Shown: positions 1-11,110, numbered from the stretch's first letter. The stretch is DNA of 64,000 bases from Beta vulgaris subsp. vulgaris (GCF_026745355.1 NC_079208.1:24376946-24440945); one strand, 5' to 3'. The notes: a model not told the origin generated them from the sequence alone. Made by a program: numbers and translations.

Positions 1-54
1 AATGAGGTGAAGAATAAGTGGGCAAGATACTTTGTTGATGAGTGCATTGCATAG
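1..54 (+). CDS. C-terminal tail of a Ulp1-like cysteine protease frame (partial)
   Basis: The window opens inside a reading frame of 17 codons that ends at TAG (52-54). It contains the string KNKWARYFVDE. Plant CACTA-borne Ulp1/SUMO-protease-like domains typically end in a similar E-V-R/K-x-x-W-A-x-Y/F pattern after the catalytic Cys, which would lie upstream of the window. In intact relatives the domain is a C48-family peptidase that may act on SUMO-like tags; its job for the transposon is not settled. With only 17 codons the family call rests on this tail and on the CACTA context. It could also be the end of another transposon protein. Confidence 0.45.
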   Translation, partial: NEVKNKWARYFVDECIA

Positions 55-504
55 GTTAGTTAGTTTATGTTAATATCCTTCTTTTCGTTCTAGCTAACTT
101 TAGACGAACATATAAATATTTTTGTAGTGCTAACTTTAGACCAACTTGTACAACCAACTTTGTAGTGATGGATTATCATGATATATAAATATTTTTGTTG
201 GATTATTATGGAATTGTATTTTGTTGGTTGGGTTGAATATGATGTTGGTTTGTTGGCTTGAATATTGGATGATGTATGTTGGAGATCATGGTGGTTGTTT
301 GATGGATTATGATTTGCTTGGATGGTGGATTCGGAGATGTTATTGGTTGTTGTACAGGTTAATTAAGTCCCTATTATGGGTTTTCCAATTACAAACGGAG
401 CTCTGCCGAAATTTATGCAGAAAATTATTAGCATATTGCTGCATAGCTTCATCAAGGTTGCATATATAGCTTTCTCTCACTAATATACAAAAAAAAAAAA
501 AAAA
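55..504. other. AT-rich 3' untranslated stretch of the CACTA element
   Basis: This is the sequence between the protease stop codon and the subterminal repeats. It is T- and TTG-rich (many TTGGTTG and TTGGATT words) and has a short direct repeat of CTAACTTTAGAC at about 92-103 and 130-141. An A tract runs at about 488-504. I see no credible gene. Confidence 0.5.
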
Positions 505-858
505 GGGATATTGCTGCGGTTTGGGCCAGAAACCGCAGCAATATTACTTTTTTATTATAAAAAATAATATTGCTGCGGTTTGGGCCAGAAACCGCAACAA
601 TATTAATTTTTATAATAAAAAAGTAATATTGCTGCGGTTTCTGGCCAAAACCACAGCAATATTACTTTTGGGACACCTTATATCACCCAATTCCTAATAT
701 TGCTACGGTTTGGTAGATATAACCGCAGCAAATTTACGTAATATTGCTGCGGTTAAACCGCAGCAATATTATTAATACCTATTGCTGCGCCCTCAATTGC
801 TGCGCGCCCTATTCCGCAGCAATAGGGCACTTTTTAACCGCAGCAAGTAGGCTTTTTT
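505..858. repeat. CACTA subterminal inverted-repeat array (GCTGCGGTT type)
   Basis: Many copies of ATTGCTGCGGTT and of its reverse complement AACCGCAGCAAT lie head to head with short spacers, so the region can fold into several hairpins. One unit reads GCTGCGGTTTGGGCC followed by AGAAACCGCAGC. Subterminal repeats like these are binding sites for the TnpA-type protein in En/Spm. A related motif recurs in the CACTA at 24883-26072, which suggests related families. Confidence 0.8.
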
Positions 859-867
859 CTACTAGTG

Positions 868-1452
868 ATTCCTGGAGAAGAGAAAGTCTATTTGAGTTCG
901 GATGCTATAAGTAAAGAGCAAGGAAACATTTGAGTCCACGAAATATGCTCCACTGAATTCCTCAATACAATCAAATGCTTGGGTTTCCCAAATCATCGCA
1001 TACGATTATAGGCTGGTGTGCCAGTTATGCTTCTACAGAATATTGATCAAACATCTGGATTATTTAATGGCACGAGGTTAGTCGTCAATCATATAGGTAA
1101 TTGTATTATTGAAGCTACTGTTTTTTCCAAAAGTAATGTGGGTGCAAAAGTTTTTATCCCAAAAATGACATTGAAGCCGTCGGACTCTACCAAGTTTCCT
1201 ATCAGATTTTAGAGACGTCATTTTCCTTTAATGGTTTGTTTTGCTATGACTATAAATAAAACTCAAGGACAATCCTTGGTTCATGTAGGCCTGTATCTCC
1301 CGAGACCTGTTTTTAGCCACGACCAATTTTATGTTGCTGTTTCAAGAGTTACGAGCAAAAGAGGTCTGAAGATCCTTCCGTCTGATAAAGAACACGGAGT
1401 GCAAACAAGTACAACAAATGTAGTTTACAAGGAAGTGTTTGCGAACATATAG
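868..1452 (+). pseudogene. Helitron Pif1-like helicase, C-terminal fragment
   Basis: A single frame runs from 868 to a stop at 1450-1452, broken by in-frame stops at 931-933 (TGA), 1009-1011 (TAG) and 1210-1212 (TAG). It contains the conserved superfamily-1B helicase C-terminal signatures: PVMLLQNID followed by GLFNGTRL, then INKTQGQS and FYVAVSRVTSKRGLKIL. In intact Helitrons this domain unwinds DNA for rolling-circle transposition. The CACTA at 1-867 interrupts the frame on its 5' side. With three stops this copy is dead. Confidence 0.85.
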
Positions 1453-1642
1453 ATTGAGTTAAAAGGTTATATATATAATTAACGGTTTGATAACTCATAT
1501 ATCATGATTTTATGATGTTGCGTTATTTGCATCATTGTTATTTTTTGATTGTTCCTTAGTTATGTTACAAAGCAATTAATACTCCCGTACATCATTGCTA
1601 TTTTTTGATTGTTCCTTAGTTATGCACGGGTCCTAAAACTAG
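868..1642 (+). mobile_element. Helitron remnant (helicase end and 3' terminus)
   Basis: The tail of a Rep/helicase gene is followed by a Helitron-like 3' terminus. The end reads GCACGGGTCCTAAAACTAG and is followed by T; Helitrons end in CTRR before a host T and carry a hairpin about 10 bases inside. The hairpin arms are present (CCCGTAC at about 1582 and GCACGGG at 1624) but are pushed apart by a duplicated block of about 33 bp (about 1531-1563 and 1591-1623, starting ATCATTG). The 5' part of the Helitron lies beyond the CACTA insertion, outside the window. Confidence 0.65.
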
Positions 1643-2134
1643 TAAGTGTCTAAATTGCATGATCTAACCACACATACGAAGAAATTTAGTTTTATTATTT
1701 GATTTTAACTAATTAATTAAACAAGCTATGACATACTTCCTGCAGTCCATAATCTTTTTACTACCTTTTGTTTTAGAGTGCTCCGTAAAATTCTTATCAT
1801 TTCTACTTTATTCTATATTTGGTAAGTTTATAATTATTTAATATTTTCATATGACCCACAATTCATACACAATATGACACTTTCTCCTATGTTTATAAGT
1901 TAATATTTACATATGACACTTTTTGTCTCGTCTCCAAAAAACCACTACCTATACTATATAATATTTCTTCGATTATGGAGAAACACTAATTTGGAAGAAT
2001 ATTATTGAAGGGACAGAATACATAATTATATGAATAAACATGTAAGGAAAAACGAAAAAAAAATCAGAAAACAATTCTGAACGTCATAATTATATAAATA
2101 AACTAAAAAATGAAACGTGGGATCAATAATTACA
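1643..2134. other. AT-rich spacer, no gene recognised
   Basis: This spacer lies between the Helitron end and the CACTA left end. A roughly 18-bp phrase (like ATATGACACTTT) recurs at about 1850 and 1910. I see no coding signal. Its last three bases (2132-2134, ACA) are the left target duplication of the next CACTA. Confidence 0.5.
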
Positions 2135-2689
2135 CACTAGTAGAAAAAACCTCAATTGCTCCGGTTTTTTAAGCCGCAAATGCTCCATATTGCACGCGTA
2201 GCAGACGCCATACGAGCGTTTGAGACTCTTCCAAATGCTCCGGTTGCAACCGAAGCATTTGGCAACACAAATGCTCCGATTTTTAGGGAAAATCGGAGCA
2301 TTTGAGGCCCAAAAAAATATAATTTTTTTTTGTTTTTTTACGCTAAATTAATACATAATCAATTATATATAGGTAAAAAGTTATACTTCTAATATTTTTG
2401 TTCCTGAATATTAGAGATCCTATATGAATAAAAAAATATTATTGTGAATAATAAAAATTATTGTGAATAATAAAAAATGACTAATCGTCTCACTAGTCAG
2501 GTGACTCTGCATGTTCTCAAATTGTGATTTTGCAACCAACACCTTAAGTAGACTGAAATTAACCTGAACCAACAATGGTCAATAAATTAACAATAATCCT
2601 TTAACTGATATAGAGAAAACAAAAAAGGCTAAGGTCGCCATTTAGTTAAACAAACTAAAAAAACAGGACTACAACAGAATTCGACATAC

Positions 2690-3346
2690 TTTAATGATCT
2701 CTCTGTTCTTCCTCTGAAGAAGAAGAATCAAGGAGGGCAGCACACTGTATGCACTTGAAAGAAGATCAGAAAATTCATAAGCCAAGCGAGCCAAGCCTTA
2801 TACAGCAGCACTAATCATATGTGGAGTCTCACCAGCAAGACCTCCCGCTACCTGTGAAAGCAAAAGAACCCATAAATCATCTTAATGAGCGATAAGAACA
2901 TAAGCCCGTATGTAAGTCAAGTATCTTCCTCCTGTTGTGGCATACACAGGTCTCTTTGGTGGAGTATCTTCTTCCCAACTCTTAAACTGACAAGATTTGC
3001 CCCTTTTCAATTTTAAAAATCTATTCCCCGTCAAATCTTAGATTCTAGACCTGAAAATTTAACACTAGTACCCATTGTAGGAAGAGTCATATAATAACAG
3101 ATGTCATGTAGGATCCTTTAATACTTTCATGACTGTTGATCAGATAATTAACAAGACATTCAGGATGAATATAACTCTGAGACAACCCATAAAGAAAGAT
3201 GAAAAAGATAGAGCAACAAAAAAACTCTTTACCAAATTGAAGAATTGAAGCAAGGTCTCCGTTTTCCCACCCCTCTCTTCATCTCCACAAGCATGACCAA
3301 TTTGGACGAGGATATCATAAGCCCTATTTCTGGTTTTCTTATTCGC
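2690..3346 (-). pseudogene. RRP12: Captured RRP12-like gene fragment (two exons and an intron)
   Basis: On the minus strand two exons match RRP12-like proteins, HEAT-repeat factors for ribosomal subunit maturation and export. Exon A (3346-3233, 38 codons) holds RNRAYDILVQIGHACGDEE and ends in QFFNL before a GTAAAG donor. Exon B (2851-2690, 54 codons) starts after a TTTCACAG acceptor with VAGGLAGETPHMISAAV and continues with GLARLAYEFSDLL, ending NREIIK before GTATGT. Both exons are phase 0, and the intron (2852-3232) keeps splice signals. A premature TAA stands where the family has Lys after ISAAV. Because the intron is kept, capture was at DNA level. This is about 92 codons of a protein of over 1,000 residues, hence non-functional. 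The family match is from memory of conserved motifs, with no alignment run. Confidence 0.82.
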
Positions 3347-5709
3347 CTGCAAATAAAAAGATTAATTAGGAGGGAATAACTACTGAAACCTATCAGCAAG
3401 GAAATATAAGCAAATTCGAGATGAAAGAGTTTTGCAATATCTTAAGAAAAGGAATTTATAGAGCCTAACCTGCCTTCTCGAATAAGGAAAAATATCAATA
3501 AAGTAACAAGCAAAAGCTACTTCTAAAACCAAGGTATAAATATAATTAAAGACCACAAGCTACTTTCTTTATCGATGAGTAAACAAAAAAAAAAGATAAG
3601 TTTCAAGCAGCAACTGTAGAGAGAGACAAAGCGAGTTGAATAAATACTTTTGGCCCGCGAGAGAGACCTTGCTTGTGGACCGACAAAGCGAGCTGTAATG
3701 GTAGCTAGTTGCTTCAGATCAACAAATAAATGTAAAGCCAACAAGTAATCACATCTTCCACTTATCAATTGAGCTTGAATCCCAAAGCTATAAGTACGCA
3801 GACATAACCAAATATAGATATTTGAATAAGCAGTTGGCACACAACATATATGTATTATTGACCATGATTACATTTCTTCCTCGCATATGAAGCTCCAGAT
3901 TAAATTCCTACCCGAACAGATTACGTACTGAAATTTTACATTAATTACCATAAAGTATTGCGGAGCTTCCCATCTCCTCTCTTTATGGTTTATAGTTTGG
4001 GTGAGCACGGATCACAACTTACTCACCTGCCATCAACCCTAAATTCCTAGTCCTTATTCTCAATAACGCTCATTCAACTCCTAATAAAATACCTTTAATT
4101 ATATATTAACAGAGCTGATGAGCTAGAAGATTAATGGTCAAGGAACTAGGGTAATAAACCAAGGCCAAGGCCATTTGCTTACTCGTTCATTTATGATGCC
4201 TAATAATTCATTTGAAAGGGCTAAATATACCCCAGCAAAGATCTAGAAAAGGCCTGAAATACACCTCGGAAAATAAAAGTGCATAAAATACCTCTACTTG
4301 AAAACTTCCATGGCAGAACACCTACTCATGCTCAAAACATTGCAGTAAATAAAAGCTTATGAAAGCCACGCCCACTTACATGAATGTTAAGTTATAATCT
4401 GCAAACCAAAGAAGAATGCAAGTTTCCAATCAATCTAATTTATACGTCCCCATAAATTTCAATGAGAATCCAAGAGTAAGCAACCAAATCAATTTGATTT
4501 CCCCAACAGAATAGAAAGGCACCATGTCTACAAACAGATAGACAGTAAAGTTTTTTTTTGAGGGGACAATAAAGTTTTGACAACTCAAGTTATTTACAAT
4601 TTTTTTCACTTCCACAGCTTGCAAGGGAATGAACAAGCATGATTTTTTTTATCATAATATAAGCCCACACAAACACTACTAAGAGGATCATGTGACATTT
4701 CGACATTAAGATGTGATAATGAAAAAATACGACTTCCATGTTTTTAGAACCATCTACGTTTGTAGAAAATGCCCTGAAACATAAACTAATCTGAAAGGGG
4801 GAAAAATGTCTTTGACAGTTGACAAAATCCAAGGTATTACCCTAGTAATTTAAAGAAGATTAATTATATCTTAGATTTCAAGCCCAAAAAAACCAACAAA
4901 TAGATATTACCCTAGTAATTTAAATTTTAGAGAATAATCGCGGTTTTTTGGAATATCCACATCAAGCTTCTCATTCTCATTATGCAAGCTAGGCTGACTG
5001 TCAATCGTTATTTTTAACGCCCCGATTGGTCCAAAAGACCTTATTATAACTTAATATAAAATCCTACTATTCTAATCAAAATCGTATTATCCCGTTCTCC
5101 CTACGACCTTCAAATGAGGAAGTAAGCACATATCTAACTATGTACATCGTGTAAGAATCGCTATTGAGTACTACTGTCTGAATGAACTTTTAGAACTTAA
5201 TGACTTATTTTGAAATAATGCAAATACCACAACCCATGGAAAGATTGTACTGTCTACTCAGATTCTAAACACTGTAACTTCTCCTCTTTCTACATAATGT
5301 ATGCCCCTTTAAATTAACCACAGGTTGCACGAACTTAATATCAGTCACCCATAAGTGCAAGTGTGCAACTGAAATAGAAAACAAAAAGGAATCTGAAACA
5401 ACAATGTCTTTCTTAAGAGGGTACTGAAAAACAAAATTAGGCAAAAAAATTCGTAAATTAGAGAATTCAGGTGTTATTATATGCCCACGGCCCACTTCAA
5501 CTGCACAAAGTCATCCTACATCAACTGCCCCCATTAAAATGACAAATCAATGAAGTACACTTATGCAGTAGAGGACCGTTACAACATTCACACCAGCAAA
5601 GAAAATCAAATCCCATATGACATCACCTAACACAAGTACATCATCCAAGGTCCAAATCAAAATAGCCAGGAAAGCTAACATAGTGGACAAAAAATATAGA
5701 GAAGCTTAC

Positions 5710-5918
5710 ATTTTGATCCATGTCATGAAGATTCCTGATATTGATCTATCGTCTCCTTCATCTTATCGAGCTGAGAAATAAGGTACTCCAGCTTCTTGCA
5801 AGAAATCTCGCTCGATAATCTAGCATTGTAATCGCACTTCTCAAAAGGTCGGTACTCACAAGCACTCTTAATTTCTTCACACAAATCATACAAGTTTATA
5901 AGAATCAATTCACAAAAC
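5710..5918 (-). other. Possible second captured exon, family not recognised
   Basis: A minus-strand open segment is bounded by a TTTTAG acceptor-like site (just above 5918) and a GTAAGC donor-like site (just below 5710). It encodes about 66 residues, hydrophilic and rich in Glu/Lys with a Leu pattern suggestive of a coiled coil. It includes LYDLCEEIKSACEYRPFEK and ends KMKETIDQYQESS at a TGA. The composition looks like a real protein tail and not like random AT-rich DNA. I do not recognise the family. It may be a captured host exon or part of a decayed transposon gene. Confidence 0.35.
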
Positions 5919-6638
5919 CTAAAATAGACGCACTAACAGAAACTCAAGTATGGCAAACTAATATTCGCCAATTAAATGAAAAAAAAAATCGCAAAACCTA
6001 AAAAAAATGCACTAACAGAAAGTCGATGTTACCTTCAGACTTGAGAACAAGGAGAGAGAAAGCAAGAATTAGGGTTTGAGAGAAGTGTCCCCTAATTTGT
6101 ATAGTGAGGTATGAGAGAAGAAATTGGGAAGATAAAATTTTAGAAAAGGGAAACAACATTGACTCCCTGCGGTGGCCGGTATGGCGAATCGAGGCGAGAG
6201 AGAAAGATTTTGAATCAAAACCTTAAAGAATCAAAGAAAACCCTTAAATAATCCCCAAAATCCAAGAAACCGAAAAAAAAACTAAAATACAGCAATAAAA
6301 ATCGAAAGAAATTACCTGGACATGCATTCAAAGAAGCAGATCGAGAGTGAGTGAAGAGGGGAAGAGAGAAAGAGATGCAGATCGAGAGTGAGTGGAGAGG
6401 GAAAGACAGAGAACATAGATTAGACGGGGAATAGTTTTAGACTATGCGTTCCAACTTCCAAGTATTAAATTTCTTTTCCAAAAAAAAGTATTAAATTAGT
6501 CAAATGCTCGGGTTATTTTTAAAAACCCGAGCATTTGTGAATTTTTCTTTTTAATTTTCCAAAAACTTATCGAATGCTTGGGTTGTTTTAACAACCCGAA
6601 CATTTGTAAAGTAGCAAAAGATGTTTTTTCTACTAGTG

Positions 6639-7161
6639 ACATTTGAGGGATGAGTATATAACTATAAGATTTATGTTACAAATTCTATATATTTAGTTTA
6701 TTTTTTTAACTTCCGACTAAATTGTGCAATCTTATCTTTCACTAATCGAAACTCAAGATATTATCTTGTGCTTAGAAAAATGCTCTTATCTTCACCTGAT
6801 ACCACCTTCTTATGGATACATTGTTCTTACCACCCTACTGTTTTGCATTATTTTTTGGGTTAAATTCTCAACTAAATCCCAAATTTATATGCCAGTATGT
6901 CGCTCATCAAATAATGTAAAACCAAGTTTATCTTACAAAAAGATAAGATACAGAAATTAGATATAGATCAGTTAATGCATAAAGTCGTAAAGGTATTTGT
7001 CAGATTAATGCCTCCATGCAATAGTTACAGAATTTTCAATATTAGTCCTTTTCCTTTCCCACCATAGAATAACGGAAATTCTCCTAGTAATATCGAATTC
7101 TGGCTCTTTCTCTTTCGTAGTTAAATTTAATTTTAGTTCTAAATGGTAACATCCTATTTAT
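6639..7161. other. AT-rich spacer, no gene recognised
   Basis: This spacer lies between the CACTA right end and the 3' end of the minus-strand LINE. Base composition is uneven and T-rich, with no motif, repeat or coding signal I can support. Confidence 0.5.
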
Positions 7162-7191
7162 GATTTTTTTTTAGGGAAAAAGTAAGAGAGC

Positions 7192-8730
7192 TTATATTAG
7201 ATAAAGTTCGAACAAAGTAGAAATGCTTTGGAGAAAGGAGTCCAGCCAAACGATCTCAGTGTTACGATCACAAAACGAACGAGCTAACAGATGGGTGACA
7301 ACATTGCCCGCTCTACTAACATGAGATAAAAAAAAAATCAAAGCTCTCTCCCGAAAAAATAATATCATTAAAAATTCTAAAAAGAGGAGCCACACCCTCT
7401 TGTTTTCACTTCACTGCATTAATCAACATAAGAGCATCACCTTCAAGCACTAGTCTCCTAAAACCGAGCCTTTATGCCACTTCACAAACCTGTACCGCAA
7501 CCATTGCCTCAGCTGTGGTAGCATCCCACCGTGCCGCCACTCGTTTAACTCCCAACAACTTGATGCCTCCTGCATTGTCACTAATCACCAACCCTAATCC
7601 CACTTCACCATTATGACTAATATGTGCATCAATGTTTGCCTTAAACAAACTCATAAGGGGAGGAGCCCACAAGGACATTGACGAGCAACCACCACCCAAT
7701 CCACGAAACATACTTCCCGCATACTCACAATAATCATCTACAAGCTTCGAGAAACACCCAACCACCATAATAGCATCAGAAGTTTCATACTAAAAAATCA
7801 ACTTATTTCGGCAGTACCACCCCGCCCACATGAGTGAGCAAATAGTTCGAAACTCATCCTTTGTAGTCTGTTTTTCGAGCGATACAAATCTCTTAGAGAA
7901 TGAAGATGTTGGGGTAACCATAATAAGAGGAGTAAAAGGACTAACCTGCCATATGGCTTGTGCGAAGGAGCATTCGAACAAATCATGCTTGATAGACTCA
8001 TTCGGGTCACTACAAACTGAGCAGATACATCCTCACTTATATGACGTGAAAATAACGTCTCCTTCACCGCTAAGCTTCCTTTGCAAGCTCGCCACAAAAA
8101 GTGGCTTAGTTTCGGAGGTCCATTAACCTTCCATACCTCGTGCCATAGCTCCGTTTCTCCCTCACCATGTTGTAGCCTCCATGTGCGAACATGACCCAAG
8201 CGACCTACCTAATAACATGACCGGATCGAGAAGAGTCCATTGCGAGAGGGCCACCCAGTAGCGATGATCATCGGGCAAAAAGCGAGACATAGGGATGCCC
8301 AACACAAGTTCCCACTCTTCTTCAATAAACGTCTACTGTACAAGATCAACATTCCACCCTCCCCTTTCATAATCAATTAAATCACATACCTTTAAGTCTA
8401 GGTTGCTATCCACGCTCAGAGTTGGAACATTGTGAGCTCCATCTCCAATAATCCATGTGTCCTCCCACACGCGAATACTTTTCCCTGATCCGACGCACCA
8501 CTTGATCCCCTCCAAAAGCAAAGATTTCGAGCCCCACACACTCCGCCATGTAAAACTCGGATTATACCCTCTTCTAGCATCAACAAACTCCAAAGTCTTG
8601 AAATATCGTGCTTGCAACATTCTATAAAGAATAGATGAGTCCCCAATACATAATCTCCATGCTTGCTTTGCAAGAAGAGCTTGGTTAAAGTAGTGTAAGT
8701 CTCGGAAGCCAAGACCGCCTTTAGACATAG
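7192..8730 (-). pseudogene. LINE ORF2 C-terminus: connector, zf-RVT and RNase H
   Basis: Downstream of the RT, the connector region reads KGGLGFRDLHYFNQALLAKQ (8,728 downward), then a Trp-rich segment (SFTWRSVWGS). A zinc-binding zf-RVT-like piece follows with KLSHFLWRACKG and KHDLFECSFAQAIW (two frames, about 8,100-7,940). The end is an RNase H-like domain: FKANIDAHI, GLVISDNAGG and HVSRAGNVVTHLLAR (about 7,650-7,290). Such RNase H domains occur in plant L1 elements. Stops at 7,470 and 7,395 and frame changes show decay. Confidence 0.8.
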
Positions 8731-8950
8731 GATATCACATAGCATCCCAACTATGCCAATGCATCTTTCTTTCCGTAACAGTTAACCCTTACCAAAACCG
8801 AGGCAACAAAGAATGAATATCATCAATCAAGCCACTAGGAAGGTAAAACACATTCATCATGTAAGTTAGAATGGCTTGAGCAACTGATTAAATAAGAACC
8901 TCTTTCCCAGGCCTTGAAAGCAACTTCTCTTTCCAACCTTGAAGTTTCTT

Positions 8951-10360
8951 CTATATACGCTCCTTAATGGAAGCAAAAGTCACCTTTTTCGACCTACCAA
9001 TGATGGTAGGAAGCCCCAAATACTTCTCCTGTCTATCTACCTCTTTCACCCCAAGTACATCCACAATGGCCGAACGACGCTCCCCATCCACATTCCTACT
9101 AAAAACAACCTCAAATTTGCTTAGATTAACTTTTTGTCCCGATACTTTCTCGTATTTACTGATAATATCAGCCACCATAGAGCATTCTTGCACGGAGGCT
9201 TTAGTTCAAAGGATGCTATCATCTGCAAAGAACAGGTGAGACACCATCGGGGCCCCTTTGCAGATTTGCGTGCCATGAATTTTCTTCTCACTTGCTGATT
9301 TTGATAAAAGAGTAGAAAAAGCGTCAACACACAATAGAAATAAATAGGGGGAAATAGGATCACCTTGGCGAAGACCCCGTGAGGGAGAAAGGGAACCCTC
9401 AACCACACCGTTCACTAGTGAACGAGACGCTAGATATGCAAGCCATCACTCTATCAATCCACACATCACAGAACCACATTTTCTTTATTACTCTCTGCAA
9501 GAAGCACCACTCCACTCTATCGTATGCTTTCCTCATATCTAGCTTCAAAGCACACACCCCATTCTTCTTTGAATCCTTTCTCTTCATGGCATGAATAATC
9601 TCAAACGCCACAAGAGCATTGTCGGTAATTAAGCGGCGAGGAACAAAGGCACTTTGGTTTGGTGAAATGATCGAAGGAAGGATGACCTTTAATCTATTCG
9701 CCAAAGTCTTCGAGAGAAACTTATAGAGCACATTGCAAAGGTTTATGGGGCGAAAATCTTTTATATATTGAGGGTTATCACATTTGGGAATCAACACTAT
9801 GCATGTTTTATTGATGTCATCGAGGTCCACCAAGCCACTTCACCAACTTTGAACAAAAGAGATAATATCCGATCCCAAAATATGCCAAAACTTCTGAAAG
9901 AACAGAGCATGGAGACCATCTATACTTGGCGCCTTATTAGGGTGCCTAGCGAAAAGCGCCTCCTTAACTTCATCTCCAGAAGGCAACACCACAAGTGCCG
10001 TATTCATGTCCGCAGAAACGCAATGTGACAATCCCTCCAAAGCCGACTCCATGTTATCAGGTCTATCTGTAGTAAATAACCCCTCAAATAATTTTTCACA
10101 ATTGTACATATCTCCTCTTGGCCTTTTTTCCAAACACCATTTTCATCTAATAACTCATTAATGTTGTTCCGACGCTTACGCTGGCTCTCTTTCTGATGAA
10201 AATATTTCGTGTTTTTGTCACCATCATGTATCTCATTTGCACGTGATTGAGCATGACAATAGGACTCCTCCAATCTAAGAATTTCATCCAAATCACAAGA
10301 CACCAAATGACATTGTTCAATAGTAGTAGCATCAGGACCTCGTTGTTGGAGGCCATTAAG
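8951..10360 (-). pseudogene. LINE ORF2 reverse transcriptase domain
   Basis: This is the RT of the minus-strand LINE, spread over several frames. Recognisable blocks in order: KNTKYFHQ linker (about 10,210), NKAPSIDGL (about 9,920; family consensus KAPGPDG), CIVLIPKCDNP then RPINLCNVLYK, NQSAFVPRRLITDNAL, LDMRKAYDRVEW with the first catalytic Asp (about 9,530), SRGLRQGDPISPYLF (about 9,370), and LFFADDSIL with the catalytic Asp pair (about 9,215). The thumb region then follows with EKYLGLPTIIG (about 9,010). The catalytic residues are still visible. Frame changes near 9,840, 9,410 and 9,200 and lost start context make the gene inactive. Confidence 0.88.
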
Positions 10361-10411
10361 AAGAGTTAAAACCCCCTTTTTCCTTTTTTTGAGATTGCCG
10401 AAAGTTCTCAT

Positions 10412-11110
10412 AACTCAACCGGATAGATTTCGAGACACCTCATTAAGACTGTGAGTTATATCCTCCTCCACTGATCCATTCCAAGCTTCCTTCATAATTT
10501 TTCCACACTCCTCTTTCGATAACCACATTACCTCGAATTTAAAGAGTTTATTCCCCCCTTCAAAATAAATCATTAACCCCCATTTTCAGCAGCAAGGGAG
10601 CATGATCAGAGCGATATCGAGGAAGATGCACAACCTCCCAATAAGGGAAAAAGTCACACCACCCTTCATTTGCTAGCATACAATCAAGCTGCTCTCTATT
10701 ACGCGTGGAAGGGGAATTACCTCTTTGCCAAGTAAACCGGTTCCATGTGAACCCCGAATCTTTCACCGCACAATCATCAATAGCCTCCCTAAACGCATCC
10801 ATTAATCTCTCACTATGTGAAACTCCTCCCTCCATTTCTTCGATACTCGTTATCTCATCAAAATCACCAAAAATAACAAGGGTAAGGAGCATTGTTATTT
10901 CACCCGTCTAAGAAGATGCCAAGTTAAGAGCTTGTTTGTCATTTTCGGCCATCCATAAATCCCAATCGCATTCCAAATGGGATTTTTAGTCTCATCCAAC
11001 ACTAAAGCATGAACATGATGAGCAGAGAAAGACTCAATAGATACATCCATATTGTTCCACCACAGACCCATCCCACCAGAATTCCCATTACATGAGAAAT
11101 TAGTATGAAT
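10412..11110 (-). pseudogene. LINE ORF2 endonuclease domain (partial)
   Basis: The minus-strand frames encode the C-terminal two-thirds of an exonuclease/endonuclease/phosphatase domain. Near 11,060-11,100 the segment reads SGGMGLWWNN; further on come IYGWPK (about 10,945), VIFGDFDEI (about 10,870), the GFTWNR segment (about 10,740) and YRSDHAPLLL (about 10,600). These match the L1 endonuclease fold that nicks target DNA: GDFN is normally followed by the SDH active-site motif. Here GDFN reads GDFD. At least one frameshift and stop (near 10,905) interrupt it. Confidence 0.8.

Larger units (their letters stand above)
1..867 (+). mobile_element. CACTA (En/Spm) transposon, 3' portion
   Basis: This is the right end of a CACTA-type DNA transposon whose left part lies outside the window. 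The terminal sequence at 853-867 reads TTTTTTCTACTAGTG, the reverse complement of a CACTA terminus (CACTAGTAGAAAAAA). A dense set of subterminal inverted repeats precedes it (505-858), and the end of a Ulp1-like protease frame opens the window, a gene often carried by large plant CACTA elements. The three bases after the end (868-870, ATT) are the expected target duplication, but the partner copy is not visible. Downstream, a Helitron helicase frame resumes at once, so the element sits inside an older Helitron. Confidence 0.8.
2135..6638. mobile_element. Complete non-autonomous CACTA transposon with captured gene fragment
   Basis: The left terminus at 2135 reads CACTAGTAGAAAAAA and the right terminus, ending at 6638, is its inverted copy TTTTTTCTACTAGTG. 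The flanking triplets are both ACA (2132-2134 and 6639-6641), the 3-bp target duplication expected for CACTA elements. Family-specific subterminal hairpins lie inside both ends: AAATGCTCCGGTT and its complement at about 2150-2310, and AATGCTCGGGTT at about 6500-6610. The 4.5-kb interior has no recognisable transposase, so the element depends on a partner. It carries an RRP12 gene fragment (2690-3346) and a possible second exon (5710-5918). The remaining interior (3350-5700 and 5920-6450) is AT-rich, with no other gene I can name. Confidence 0.92.

Noticed and set aside
221..469. 82-codon open frame rich in Leu, Trp and Tyr
   Set aside because: Its composition follows TTG/TGG-rich DNA in the 3' untranslated part of a CACTA element; no domain and no plausible start context.
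505..858. Regularly spaced palindromic repeats as a CRISPR-like array
   Set aside because: Units are inverted rather than direct, spacers are short and AT-rich, and the array ends in a CACTA terminus; plant nuclear DNA does not carry CRISPR arrays.
4430..5495. Several 60-80-codon minus-strand frames inside the CACTA
   Set aside because: Low-complexity, hydrophobic translations of AT-rich DNA with no splice-like borders or family motifs, unlike the RRP12 exons nearby.
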